Assembly: GCA_030831445.1 (NCBI GenBank)
Contig: JAURLB010000061.1
Coordinates: forward strand, 1-12,401
DNA length: 12,401 nucleotides
Origin: Candidatus Nanopelagicales bacterium
GTDB taxonomy: Bacteria > Actinomycetota > Actinomycetes > S36-B12 > UBA5976
Direction of reading: 5' to 3'
A model generated the notes under the pieces. The model ran no database searches. It saw only the letters and a list, made by a program, of their open reading frames with translations, and was not told the origin of the DNA. The position numbers were made by a program, and so were the translations under genes. Shown here in pieces: positions 1-6,064 of this stretch (positions within the stretch are counted from its first letter, which is position 1; every line of letters starts with the position of its first letter).

Positions 1-779
1 CAGATCGACGACGAATTCGTCAACAGATTTCAAAATTGCGCAAAGATTTGAGGGATCTTGCAAAGGTCCGCCAAACACAGCGTCAACACCGAATGCAGTC
101 TGGGGTAAGTCAAGTTGCGTTGGTTGGCTACACAAACGCGGGTAAATCGTCGCTGTTGAATCTTTTGACCGGGGCAGGAGTGCTCGTTCAAGACGAATTG
201 TTTGCAACCCTCGATCCAACAGTGAGAAAACTCAACTTGCCCTCTGGTCGCGAAGTCACCATGGCGGACACTGTGGGTTTCGTTCGACACTTACCACACC
301 AACTCATTGAAGCATTCAAGTCAACTCTTGAAGAAGTAACACATGCGAGCACGCTCTTGCACGTGGTGGATGCCTCGAGCGACCGAATAGAAGATCACAT
401 CGACGCTGTGCGGGAAGTGCTCATGGAAATCAACGCTCCGCTCGAAAATGAAGTGATTGTCTTTAACAAGATTGATTCAGTTTCACGTGAAGTTGTCACG
501 CGACTGGAACAAAACTATCCCGATTGCGTCATGGTGAGCGCCTTGTCTGGCGTTGGCAAGGAGCAGTTGCTCGAGAAAATTGATTCCCATGTTCCAGGTC
601 AAGAGTTTGAGATTTGGGCACTTCTGCCATACGGTGAAGAGAAACTGCTAGAGAAGCTACGTCGACATAGCAACATTCTCTCACTTCGCTATGAGGAGTC
701 CGGTACGTTGATTCATGTTAAAACTGACCTCCAGTTTGCTCAGGCACTACACTCATTCAGAATTGAAGGCGAGGGTTAA
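1..779 (+). CDS. hflX: GTPase HflX, C-terminal part (5' end outside window)
   Basis: HflX is a GTPase that binds the 50S subunit and splits stalled or stress-damaged ribosomes. The frame is open from the first base: codons from position 3 read DRRRIRQQI, the end of the family's conserved G-x-G-E-T-x-I-E-T-D-R-R-R-I motif, so the gene enters from the left and the N-terminal domain lies outside the window. The G domain is complete: G1 P-loop GYTNAGKSS (126-152), a G2-like stretch FATLDPTVRK, G3 DTVG (267-278), G4 NKID (465-476) and G5 SALSG (537-551). A short C-terminal domain follows, ending in TAA at 777-779. A TTG at 36 could be mistaken for a start, but family conservation continues upstream of it. 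The next gene starts 1 nt after the stop, so co-transcription with sdaA is likely. No sign of decay. Confidence 0.95.
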   Translation, partial: DRRRIRQQISKLRKDLRDLAKVRQTQRQHRMQSGVSQVALVGYTNAGKSSLLNLLTGAGVLVQDELFATLDPTVRKLNLPSGREVTMADTVGFVRHLPHQLIEAFKSTLEEVTHASTLLHVVDASSDRIEDHIDAVREVLMEINAPLENEVIVFNKIDSVSREVVTRLEQNYPDCVMVSALSGVGKEQLLEKIDSHVPGQEFEIWALLPYGEEKLLEKLRRHSNILSLRYEESGTLIHVKTDLQFAQALHSFRIEGEG

Positions 780-780
780 A

Positions 781-2148
781 GTGGCTCTATCAGTTTTAGA
801 CTTGTTCAAAATCGGTGTTGGTCCATCCTCATCGCACACTGTGGGCCCAATGATTGCGGCACTTCAATTTGTTCAAAACTTATCGAGCAATAATTCGCTC
901 TCTTCCGTGACTCGAATAAACGTTCAATTATTTGGCTCGCTTGGAGCAACTGGCCATGGCCATGGTTCCGAAGGCGCAGTCTTGGCCGGTCTCATGGGTT
1001 TCCATCCAGAAACTATAGATACTGACCTGCTTAAAGGGATAGTGACCGAGGTTAAAGAGTCAGCATCAATTGCATTATTGAATGAACATAAGGTTTCTTT
1101 TGCATTTGACGATGATCTGATACTTCATCGAAGAAAAGCCCTGCCGGCACATCCCAATGGCATGTATTTCGACGCATTCCATAATGATGAGTTGCTCATG
1201 CACAGTGTCTTCTACTCAGTGGGTGGCGGATTCGTTGTAGATGAAGATGCTATCGGAGTAGACAAGATTGTTACAGATAGCCGCACGCTTGCTTACCCAT
1301 TCAGAACTGCAGCAGAGCTACTGGATCATGCGAAGACAAATCAACTTTCAATCAGCGACATTATGTTTGCAAATGAACTTTCGTGGCGAAGTGAGCCCGA
1401 AACTCGTAAGGCACTTCTGAATATCTGGGAAGTTATGCAGGCATGCATTGATAAAGGTTGCAGCACTCAAGGTGTATTGCCAGGAAGCCTAAAAGTGCGT
1501 CGCCGCGCATATGATCTTCATCAAGCGCTGATAACACATGAGAATGATGATCCGATGAACATCATGGATTGGGTGAATCTCTTTGCCCTTGCAGTCAATG
1601 AAGAGAACGCAGATGGTGGCAGGATAGTTACTGCACCGACAAATGGTGCTGCTGGAATCATCCCAGCAGTGTTGCGCTATTACCGTGATTTTGTAAAAGA
1701 TGCTGACGAAGAAGGCGTCATACGATTCTTGTTGACGGCTGGAGCAATTGGAATTGTCTACAAAGAAACCGCCAGTATCTCCGGAGCCGAAGTGGGCTGT
1801 CAAGGAGAGGTCGGCAGTGCTTGTTCTATGGCGGCAGCGGGGTTGGCTGAAGTGATTGGTGCAACACCAGAACAAGTCGAGAACGCTGCAGAAATTGCGA
1901 TGGAACATAATCTTGGTCTCACGTGCGATCCGGTCGGTGGCTTAGTTCAGATTCCATGTATTGAACGGAACGCCATTGCGGCTGTGAAGGCTATTAACGC
2001 GGCACGAATGGCGCTACGTGGAGATGGCAAACATGTGGTGTCACTCGATAAGGTCATTAAGACTATGCGGGAAACTGGCGCAGACATGAAGGTTATTTAT
2101 AAAGAAACCGCGCGTGGCGGTTTGGCGGTTAACGTCATTGAATGTTGA
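781..2148 (+). CDS. sdaA: L-serine dehydratase (ammonia-lyase), single-chain iron-sulfur type
   Basis: Converts L-serine to pyruvate and ammonia using a [4Fe-4S] cluster, in the cytoplasm. The product is 455 aa, matching the usual length of about 455 for the single-chain bacterial enzyme. I chose GTG 781: it gives [20 protein letters not shown], aligning with the conserved N-terminus, and has GAGGG at 771-775. A start at 715 would read back into hflX. The N-terminal domain carries SSSHTVGPM; the catalytic domain carries [13 protein letters not shown]. Cluster ligands are visible as C340 (GCQGEVG), C382 (LTCDPVGG) and C393 (IPCIERN). The last residue is Cys455 (NVIEC), corresponding to the family's C-terminal cysteine that folds back into the active site as a removable fourth cluster ligand. 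It sits 1 nt after hflX and overlaps the helicase gene at its 3' end. Its place between hflX and dinG is unusual; serine use as carbon or nitrogen source is the likely role. Confidence 0.95.
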   Translation: MALSVLDLFKIGVGPSSSHTVGPMIAALQFVQNLSSNNSLSSVTRINVQLFGSLGATGHGHGSEGAVLAGLMGFHPETIDTDLLKGIVTEVKESASIALLNEHKVSFAFDDDLILHRRKALPAHPNGMYFDAFHNDELLMHSVFYSVGGGFVVDEDAIGVDKIVTDSRTLAYPFRTAAELLDHAKTNQLSISDIMFANELSWRSEPETRKALLNIWEVMQACIDKGCSTQGVLPGSLKVRRRAYDLHQALITHENDDPMNIMDWVNLFALAVNEENADGGRIVTAPTNGAAGIIPAVLRYYRDFVKDADEEGVIRFLLTAGAIGIVYKETASISGAEVGCQGEVGSACSMAAAGLAEVIGATPEQVENAAEIAMEHNLGLTCDPVGGLVQIPCIERNAIAAVKAINAARMALRGDGKHVVSLDKVIKTMRETGADMKVIYKETARGGLAVNVIEC

Positions 2149-4171
2149 CCAAGCGCTGCTGCAACGCTCACTAGAGGCAGTTATTCACTCAATGTCAGGC
2201 GAAATGCGAGCCGGACAAATTACGATGATGAATGAAATCTTCGAAGCCTTTGTCGAGTCGCGACATCTTGTAGTTCAGGCAGGTACAGGTACGGGAAAGT
2301 CAATTGCATATCTCATTCCAGCTATTCTCTATGCAATCCAAGAAGAAAAACCAGTTGTGATTAGCACATCCACACTTGCATTACAGCGACAACTTATCCG
2401 CAAGGACCTACCGGCATTAGTAAAAGTCTTAGAACCAATTTTAGGAAAAGTTCCACAGTTCGCTGTTGCAAAAGGTCGACACAATTACATTTGCAAATTG
2501 AAATTGAATTCTGTCGAGCCTGAGCCTGAAGCTGCAGCACTTTTCGAAACCTCAAATTCTCGTTTAGCCCGAGAGGTAAAGCGTGTGCGAACATGGGCAT
2601 ACCAGAGCGAAACTGGAGACCGCGAAGATCTTCAACCGGCGGCAGATTCTCGAGTTTGGAAAACAATGAGTGTGTCGGGGACAGAGTGCATAGGAGCAGC
2701 TCGATGCAGTTTCTCTGATGATTGTTTTGCTGAACTAGCGCGCGAACAGGCACGCTCCGCGGACATCATCGTTACCAATCACGCCATGCTCGTATTACAT
2801 GCGCTTGAAGGTGTACCACTTCTCCCCGAATATTGCGCACTTGTTGTTGATGAAGGTCATGACTTAGTAGATCGCGTTACAAGTCAGGCAACGTCGGAGA
2901 TTACACCTTCCATCGTTGAATCCGTGATCCGAAGAGTGAAGGAATTTGCCTCAGTTGCCTCACTTGTGAAGCTCGAAGAAGCTCGTGATGGACTCAGTCT
3001 CACTTTGGCTGATCTACAAAAGCCGTTTGCCCGTCAAATAGTCGTCGATATTCATAGCTACCCTGAGGCTCAGCACGCTTACTTGGTTGCCCTCTCACAA
3101 TTGGTGAATGAAATCAAAATACTTGAAAGTGCAATTCGGGATATACAGACAGAGTTGAATGCGGAGGCGAGTCATTCGCTTGACGAAGAGGAAATTGCTC
3201 GACGAACCTATGCGAAGTCATCATTAAATGACCTTTGGAAAGCACTACGCCGATTGCTCTCGGCAACTGAAAATGATGTTGCGTGGTTAGAAGCCGCTAG
3301 TCACACGATCAAGATCGCTCCACTTGAAATCGCCGGCCTTTTAAGAGAAGACCTCTTCGGCGGTGTACCGGTTGTGATAACGAGTGCCACATTGAAAATA
3401 GGTGGGGACTTTCAACATGTCGCGCGAAGTATCGGGCTCGCGGCTCCCGCCGTCACAGACGAAGATTCGGTGGAGCAGAACGAATTGGACTGGAAAGCAA
3501 TAGATGTTGGCACGCCGTTTTATGCCGCAGAGCAGGGGATGTTGTACGTGGCGGCAGATCTGCCTCCACCATCAAAGGATGGAATTCAAGATATCCAACT
3601 GGAACGTCTGTCAGATTTACTACAAGCAGCAGGTGGCAGAACCCTCGCGCTTTTTTCCTCGTGGCGAGCACTTGAACGTGCTGTGGAATATGTGGAAGAG
3701 AAGAAAGTATTTGAAAAATTAGGCACCAAACTGCTGGTGCAAAGACGAGGCGACATTGTTGCGGACTTAGTCACTCGGTTTGCTGATGATGTGGCAAGTA
3801 CGTTGTTTGGAACAGTGTCGTTGTGGCAAGGGGTCGATGTTCCAGGTGAGTCTTGTAGCTTGGTGATAATTGATCGAATTCCTTTTCCGAGACCTGACGA
3901 TCCGTTATTCGCCGCCCGCACGCGTCACATTGAACAACACGGTGGAAATGGATTTATGGAAGTGTCGGTGAATCGAGCAGCCCTTTTGATGGCACAAGGA
4001 TCTGGACGATTAATTCGAAGTATGACTGATCAAGGAATGGTTGCGGTACTTGACTCACGCCTCGCGACTGCTCGCTATCGGGAATTCATATTGCGGTCGA
4101 TGCCCGAGTTCACGCGTGTAGCAGACAAAGATAAAGCTTTAACATTCCTTGTCAGTATGAGGAATGCTTAG
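2138..4171 (+). CDS. dinG: DinG-type ATP-dependent 5'-3' DNA helicase with iron-sulfur domain
   Basis: Superfamily 2 helicase of the XPD/DinG group, which unwinds forked, R-loop or otherwise structured DNA during repair and replication. Numbered from TTG 2138 (677 aa): Walker A AGTGTGKS at 48-55; four cysteines C119, C184, C190 and C196 (the last three spaced C-x5-C-x5-C), as in the [4Fe-4S] domain of this group; DEGH box at 238-241; a helical arch region of roughly 270-400 rich in charged heptads; SATL at 416-419; QGVD at 564-567 followed by PFPRPDDP; motif VI QGSGRLIR at 620-627. All catalytic motifs are intact. The start is uncertain. TTG 2138 overlaps sdaA by 11 nt and has a weak GGCGG at 2124-2128; GTG 2114 would overlap by 35 nt; ATG 2192 would remove a helix before the RAGQ motif. 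The 3' end overlaps the convergent lexA stop by 4 nt. SOS control is known for E. coli dinG; no operator was seen near this gene, whose promoter probably lies upstream of hflX. Confidence 0.93.
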   Translation: MNVDQALLQRSLEAVIHSMSGEMRAGQITMMNEIFEAFVESRHLVVQAGTGTGKSIAYLIPAILYAIQEEKPVVISTSTLALQRQLIRKDLPALVKVLEPILGKVPQFAVAKGRHNYICKLKLNSVEPEPEAAALFETSNSRLAREVKRVRTWAYQSETGDREDLQPAADSRVWKTMSVSGTECIGAARCSFSDDCFAELAREQARSADIIVTNHAMLVLHALEGVPLLPEYCALVVDEGHDLVDRVTSQATSEITPSIVESVIRRVKEFASVASLVKLEEARDGLSLTLADLQKPFARQIVVDIHSYPEAQHAYLVALSQLVNEIKILESAIRDIQTELNAEASHSLDEEEIARRTYAKSSLNDLWKALRRLLSATENDVAWLEAASHTIKIAPLEIAGLLREDLFGGVPVVITSATLKIGGDFQHVARSIGLAAPAVTDEDSVEQNELDWKAIDVGTPFYAAEQGMLYVAADLPPPSKDGIQDIQLERLSDLLQAAGGRTLALFSSWRALERAVEYVEEKKVFEKLGTKLLVQRRGDIVADLVTRFADDVASTLFGTVSLWQGVDVPGESCSLVIIDRIPFPRPDDPLFAARTRHIEQHGGNGFMEVSVNRAALLMAQGSGRLIRSMTDQGMVAVLDSRLATARYREFILRSMPEFTRVADKDKALTFLVSMRNA

Positions 4172-4180
4172 CCGATTTTT
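4143..4180. terminator. possible weak bidirectional terminator between dinG and lexA
   Basis: The arms CATTCCTT (4143-4150) and GAGGAATG (4159-4166) form a 7-bp perfect stem plus one G-T pair with an 8-nt loop. It lies inside the last dinG codons and just beyond the lexA stop. On the plus strand TTTTT follows at 4176-4180, but 9 nt after the stem, which is not the tight spacing of a good intrinsic terminator. On the minus strand there is no clear T run. It is the only hairpin found at this junction; the call is tentative. Confidence 0.3.
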
Positions 4181-4839
4181 CGTAGCACTGTTGTGACGAC
4201 ACCAAGTATCTGGGCTTCATTTCCATCAATTGGTTCAAATTCAGGATTGTGTGGCATCAACCAAACTTGTGAACCTACTCGTTTGAATGTTTTGACTGTT
4301 GCCTCTTCATCGTTGATAAGTGCTGCAACAATTTCGCCATTATCCGCATTTGGTTGCGAACGAACTACAACAAAATCGCCATCTACAATTCCTGCGTTCA
4401 TCATGGAATCACCTTTTACACGCAACATAAACAGTTGCCCATACCCAGTGAGTTGGCGGGGAAGTTGCAATACATCTTCAACTGATTCTTCTGCAATTAC
4501 GCCAACACCTGCAGCAATTGTTCCCAAAAGTGGAATTGCGACTGTCGTATCGGCATGAGTGGATTGACTCGCGGCACTGTCCAACGCGTCACCATTGACA
4601 TCTCTAAGCACCTCAATGCCGCGTGCTTGATTTGAACTACGTCGGATATATCCCATGCGTTCAAGTTCAGAAAGTTGGTAGGAGATACTTGAAACTGAAG
4701 CTAGCCCCGTTGCTTGGCCCAATTCCCGCACAGAAGGCGGAAACCCTCGATCCTGAACACTCTCGATTATGGTAGAGAGAATTGCTTTCTGCCTCTGGCT
4801 CAAGCCTTGAGCTGAGCCCAAATCATTCACGTCAGTCAT
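4168..4839 (-). CDS. lexA: LexA, SOS-response repressor
   Basis: Repressor of the DNA-damage response; RecA-DNA filaments trigger its self-cleavage. 223 aa. Residues 12-78 form the winged helix-turn-helix DNA-binding domain (LSQRQKAIL at the start, then the recognition helix region SVSSISYQLSELERMGYI). After a polar linker (about 80-100) comes the S24 peptidase domain. The scissile bond is Ala110-Gly111 in GTIAAGVG, the nucleophile Ser145 in GDSMMNAGI, and the general base Lys183 in ATVKTF. The cleavage-site-to-serine distance (35 residues) equals that in E. coli LexA, so autoproteolysis should work. ATG 4839 has AGGTGA (4843-4848) 3 nt upstream. It is divergent from the LysM gene across a 183-bp region with two SOS boxes, so autoregulation is expected. 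Its stop overlaps that of dinG. Confidence 0.97.
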   Translation of the reverse strand: MTDVNDLGSAQGLSQRQKAILSTIIESVQDRGFPPSVRELGQATGLASVSSISYQLSELERMGYIRRSSNQARGIEVLRDVNGDALDSAASQSTHADTTVAIPLLGTIAAGVGVIAEESVEDVLQLPRQLTGYGQLFMLRVKGDSMMNAGIVDGDFVVVRSQPNADNGEIVAALINDEEATVKTFKRVGSQVWLMPHNPEFEPIDGNEAQILGVVTTVLRKIG

Positions 4840-4884
4840 CGTTCACCTATCTCTGTGTCAGACCCTCTCTGCAAGATAAGGGGT

Positions 4885-4925
4885 GTTGAGAGGGCGAGAC
4901 TGCAGGGGAGTAGCGCCCTCTCAAC
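4885..4925 (-). other. 12-bp perfect inverted repeat at the start of the lexA leader
   Basis: On the plus strand GTTGAGAGGGCG (4885-4896) is the exact reverse complement of CGCCCTCTCAAC (4914-4925), with a 17-nt loop. If the proposed lexA promoter is right, transcription starts near 4923, so the hairpin forms the extreme 5' end of the lexA mRNA, about 45 nt before the lexA ribosome binding site. The downstream copy of GAGAGGG on the mRNA strand (plus-strand CCCTCTC at 4863-4869) could instead pair with the hairpin's second arm, giving a weaker 7-bp alternative. No T run follows on the minus strand, so it is not an ordinary terminator. Function unknown: mRNA stabiliser, attenuator or protein site are all possible. 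Confidence 0.5.
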
Positions 4926-4929
4926 CCGA

Positions 4930-4959
4930 ACTCTAGTGGAAAGTCGAACAAATGTTCAA
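4930..4959 (-). promoter_or_regulatory. putative lexA promoter
   Basis: On the minus strand, TTGAAC (plus-strand 4954-4959) as -35 and TAGAGT (plus-strand 4930-4935) as -10 are separated by 18 nt; each matches the consensus at 4 of 6 positions. The -35 lies inside SOS box 1, so LexA bound there would block RNA polymerase, which fits autoregulation. The predicted start is near 4923. Confidence 0.45.
4944..4959. promoter_or_regulatory. SOS box 1 (LexA operator)
   Basis: The 16-mer TCGAACAAATGTTCAA matches the actinobacterial palindrome TCGAAC-N4-GTTCGA at all but one defined position. It overlaps the proposed lexA -35 and lies 8 nt upstream of the proposed -35 of the LysM gene, so one operator could serve both directions. 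Confidence 0.82.
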
Positions 4960-4966
4960 ATTCTTC

Positions 4967-4995
4967 TTGCACGTGTCGGAAGTTTCTGCTAGATT
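4967..4995 (+). promoter_or_regulatory. putative promoter of the LysM SOS gene
   Basis: TTGCAC (4967-4972) and TAGATT (4990-4995) are separated by 17 nt. The -10 matches 4 of 6 consensus positions and the -35 only 3 of 6. The position makes sense because SOS box 2 follows immediately at 4996 and would cover the transcription start. An AGAGAGG ribosome binding site at 5012-5018 precedes ATG 5023. Confidence 0.35.
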
Positions 4996-5011
4996 TCGTA
5001 CAAATGTTCTA
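4996..5011. promoter_or_regulatory. SOS box 2 (LexA operator, degenerate)
   Basis: TCGTACAAATGTTCTA matches TCGAAC-N4-GTTCGA with one mismatch in each half. It shares the AAATGTTC core and the same AAAT spacer with box 1. It lies 12-27 nt before the LysM gene start, so it should repress that gene. The boxes are 52 bp apart centre to centre, about five helical turns, placing them on the same DNA face. Confidence 0.65.
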
Positions 5012-5022
5012 AGAGAGGCGCA

Positions 5023-5355
5023 ATGAGTACCACTTCCCCCACGACTCGCACTCGTGTAGTTCTAACTCGTCGAGGCAAAAGGTTGCTCCGAGTAGCACTT
5101 GTTCTCGCTGCATTCGTAGCTATTTTTGGCTTTGTAGCGCTTTCTCCATCCGTTGGAGCAATGAGTAATGATTTCGCGCCTAAGACCACCATAGTCGTGA
5201 TTCAACAGGGTCAAACACTGTGGAATTTGGCGACTTCGACACAGCCTGAGCGAGATCCAAGAGATGTGGTTAGCGACATTTATGCCTTGAACAATCTTGA
5301 GTCTGGTAGCCAGATTTATGTTGGACAGGTATTGCACATTCCGGTTTCAAACTAG
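5023..5355 (+). CDS. small membrane-anchored LysM protein, probable SOS-induced cell-division inhibitor
   Basis: 110 aa. A basic N-terminus (R9, R11, R16, R17, K19, R20, R23) precedes one hydrophobic segment at about 21-41, so the N-terminus should be inside and the rest outside. Residues 57-108 form a LysM fold: IVVIQQGQTLWNLA at the start, IYVGQVLHIPV at the end. LysM binds peptidoglycan. A protein of this build divergent from lexA is the arrangement of B. subtilis YneA, M. tuberculosis Rv2719c (ChiZ) and corynebacterial DivS, which delay division after DNA damage; sequence similarity outside LysM is not demonstrated here, so no symbol is given. No catalytic domain is visible. SOS box 2 lies directly upstream of its ribosome binding site, so LexA repression is expected. 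It is separated from nrdR by 187 bp with a separate control region. Confidence 0.9.
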   Translation: MSTTSPTTRTRVVLTRRGKRLLRVALVLAAFVAIFGFVALSPSVGAMSNDFAPKTTIVVIQQGQTLWNLATSTQPERDPRDVVSDIYALNNLESGSQIYVGQVLHIPVSN

Positions 5356-5379
5356 TTCGGCGTGTCGCTGAACAAACTA

Positions 5380-5408
5380 TTGCAAAAAATATTTAAAAGC
5401 CCTAGTGT
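5380..5408 (+). promoter_or_regulatory. tentative nrdR-nrdJ promoter
   Basis: TTGCAA (5380-5385) and TAGTGT (5403-5408) are 17 nt apart. The -10 matches the consensus at only 3 of 6 positions, so this is weak by sequence alone. In its favour, the first NrdR box starts 4 nt after the -10, where a bound repressor would block initiation. Other start points between 5430 and 5500 cannot be excluded. Confidence 0.25.
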
Positions 5409-5411
5409 CAC

Positions 5412-5427
5412 CCCCTACATCTAGTGG
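5412..5427. promoter_or_regulatory. NrdR box 1
   Basis: CCCCTACATCTAGTGG fits all the strongly conserved positions (C-W-A-N-A-T-N-T-W-G core) of the published NrdR-box consensus acaCwAtATaTwGtgt. It lies 116 nt upstream of nrdR, as expected for autoregulation of an nrdR-nrdJ operon by the ATP/dATP-sensing repressor. Confidence 0.68.
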
Positions 5428-5443
5428 TAAGAAATGCGTTAAA

Positions 5444-5459
5444 CCCCTACATAGTGTGG
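5444..5459. promoter_or_regulatory. NrdR box 2
   Basis: CCCCTACATAGTGTGG is identical to box 1 at 13 of 16 positions and has one mismatch in the conserved core. It begins 32 bp after box 1, leaving a 16-bp gap. NrdR boxes normally occur in pairs with this 15-16 bp gap (three helical turns), so the spacing supports both sites. Confidence 0.65.
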
Positions 5460-5471
5460 TTTTACACAATC

Positions 5472-5480
5472 TTTTCCACA
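5472..5480 (+). promoter_or_regulatory. DnaA-box-like site, one mismatch
   Basis: TTTTCCACA differs from the DnaA-box consensus TTATNCACA at one position. Alone it would not be worth calling; it is listed because a perfect box lies 53 bp downstream in the same orientation and in the same short control region. Confidence 0.22.
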
Positions 5481-5524
5481 GGTGATTGGCAAGAAAAGAC
5501 CGATTTCTTCCAAAAACACAGTCG

Positions 5525-5533
5525 TTATCCACA
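5525..5533 (+). promoter_or_regulatory. perfect DnaA box upstream of nrdR
   Basis: TTATCCACA is an exact match to the high-affinity DnaA box. Its last base is the first base of the AAGGAG ribosome binding site (5533-5538) of nrdR. DnaA control of ribonucleotide reductase genes through such boxes is known in E. coli (nrdAB). Whether DnaA binds here is inference; a 9-mer can occur by chance, but rarely within a given 187-bp region. Confidence 0.42.
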
Positions 5534-5542
5534 AGGAGCACC

Positions 5543-6019
5543 ATGTTTTGCCCATTCTGCAAGCATCCTGACTCACGTGTTATCGACTCGCGCACGAATG
5601 AAGATGGCGGTGCGATTCGCCGTCGACGTCAATGCCCTGAGTGCCAACGACGATTTACAACCGTTGAAACAACGTTACTTCTTATTGTCAAAAAGTCTGG
5701 TGTTGCCGAGCCATTCAGTCGTTCCAAAGTCATCAATGGTGTGCGAAAAGCCTGCCAAGGTAGACCTGTTAACGAAGACGATCTAGCAGTTCTGGCGCAA
5801 CGCGTTGAAGATACTTTGCGCGCAAGCGGCGCAGCCGAAATTCCAGCCCACGAAGTCGGGTTGGCTGTACTTCCTCACCTACGAGAACTCGATGAAGTTG
5901 CGTATTTGCGTTTCGCATCTGTGTATCGATCTTTTGAAAGTTTAGAAGACTTCGAAGGAGAAATTGCTGTGCTAAGAGCAAATCACAATCTATCGACGAA
6001 AACCGCAACATCAAAATAG
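5543..6019 (+). CDS. nrdR: NrdR, ribonucleotide reductase transcriptional repressor
   Basis: Represses ribonucleotide reductase genes when dATP is high. 158 aa, normal for the family (about 150-160). ATG 5543 is chosen because it gives MFCPFC, the invariant N-terminus, and follows AAGGAG at 5533-5538; the frame is open further upstream but that part is not conserved. The zinc ribbon has C3, C6, C31 and C34 (CPFC, CPEC), with the basic DNA-binding stretch RRRRQ between. The ATP-cone domain spans about 46-136 ([22 protein letters not shown], split here as [10 protein letters not shown] and [12 protein letters not shown]). The 45-nt gap to nrdJ contains no hairpin, so the two are probably one transcript, controlled by the tandem NrdR boxes upstream. 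Neighbour order lexA-nrdR-nrdJ is conserved in Streptomyces. Confidence 0.97.
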   Translation: MFCPFCKHPDSRVIDSRTNEDGGAIRRRRQCPECQRRFTTVETTLLLIVKKSGVAEPFSRSKVINGVRKACQGRPVNEDDLAVLAQRVEDTLRASGAAEIPAHEVGLAVLPHLRELDEVAYLRFASVYRSFESLEDFEGEIAVLRANHNLSTKTATSK

Positions 6020-6064
6020 CTTCCCAAAACACTTCCCACTGAATCAATGAAGGAGAGAACACCG

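Noticed and set aside
715..780. Upstream ATG giving sdaA a 22-residue N-terminal extension
   Set aside because: The extension overlaps hflX, is not conserved in the family, and GTG 781 gives the standard N-terminus with a ribosome binding site.
952..966. Palindrome CCATGGCCATGG in sdaA
   Set aside because: It encodes the conserved Gly-His-Gly-His stretch; no reason to see it as a regulatory site.
1649..1669. Inverted repeat CTGCTGG / CCAGCAG inside sdaA
   Set aside because: It falls in the conserved NGAAGIIPA coding motif; the repeat is explained by Ala/Pro codon choice.
1489..1908. Long open frame antisense to sdaA (139 codons)
   Set aside because: Cysteine- and histidine-rich composition without any recognisable domain, fully inside a conserved gene; a shadow frame.
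5355..5373. Hairpin GTTCGGCG / CGCTGAAC with a TGT loop just after the LysM gene, as a terminator
   Set aside because: Eight pairs including a G-T wobble, but the bases that follow are A-rich with no T run on the plus strand; not convincing as an intrinsic terminator.
5486..5542. Upstream start for nrdR giving a 19-residue extension
   Set aside because: NrdR invariably begins at the first zinc-ribbon cysteines (M-x-C-P-x-C); ATG 5543 has AAGGAG in front of it.
6020..6064. Possible cobalamin riboswitch or second promoter before nrdJ
   Set aside because: Only 45 nt with no stem-loop or B12-box-like sequence; too short for a cobalamin riboswitch.
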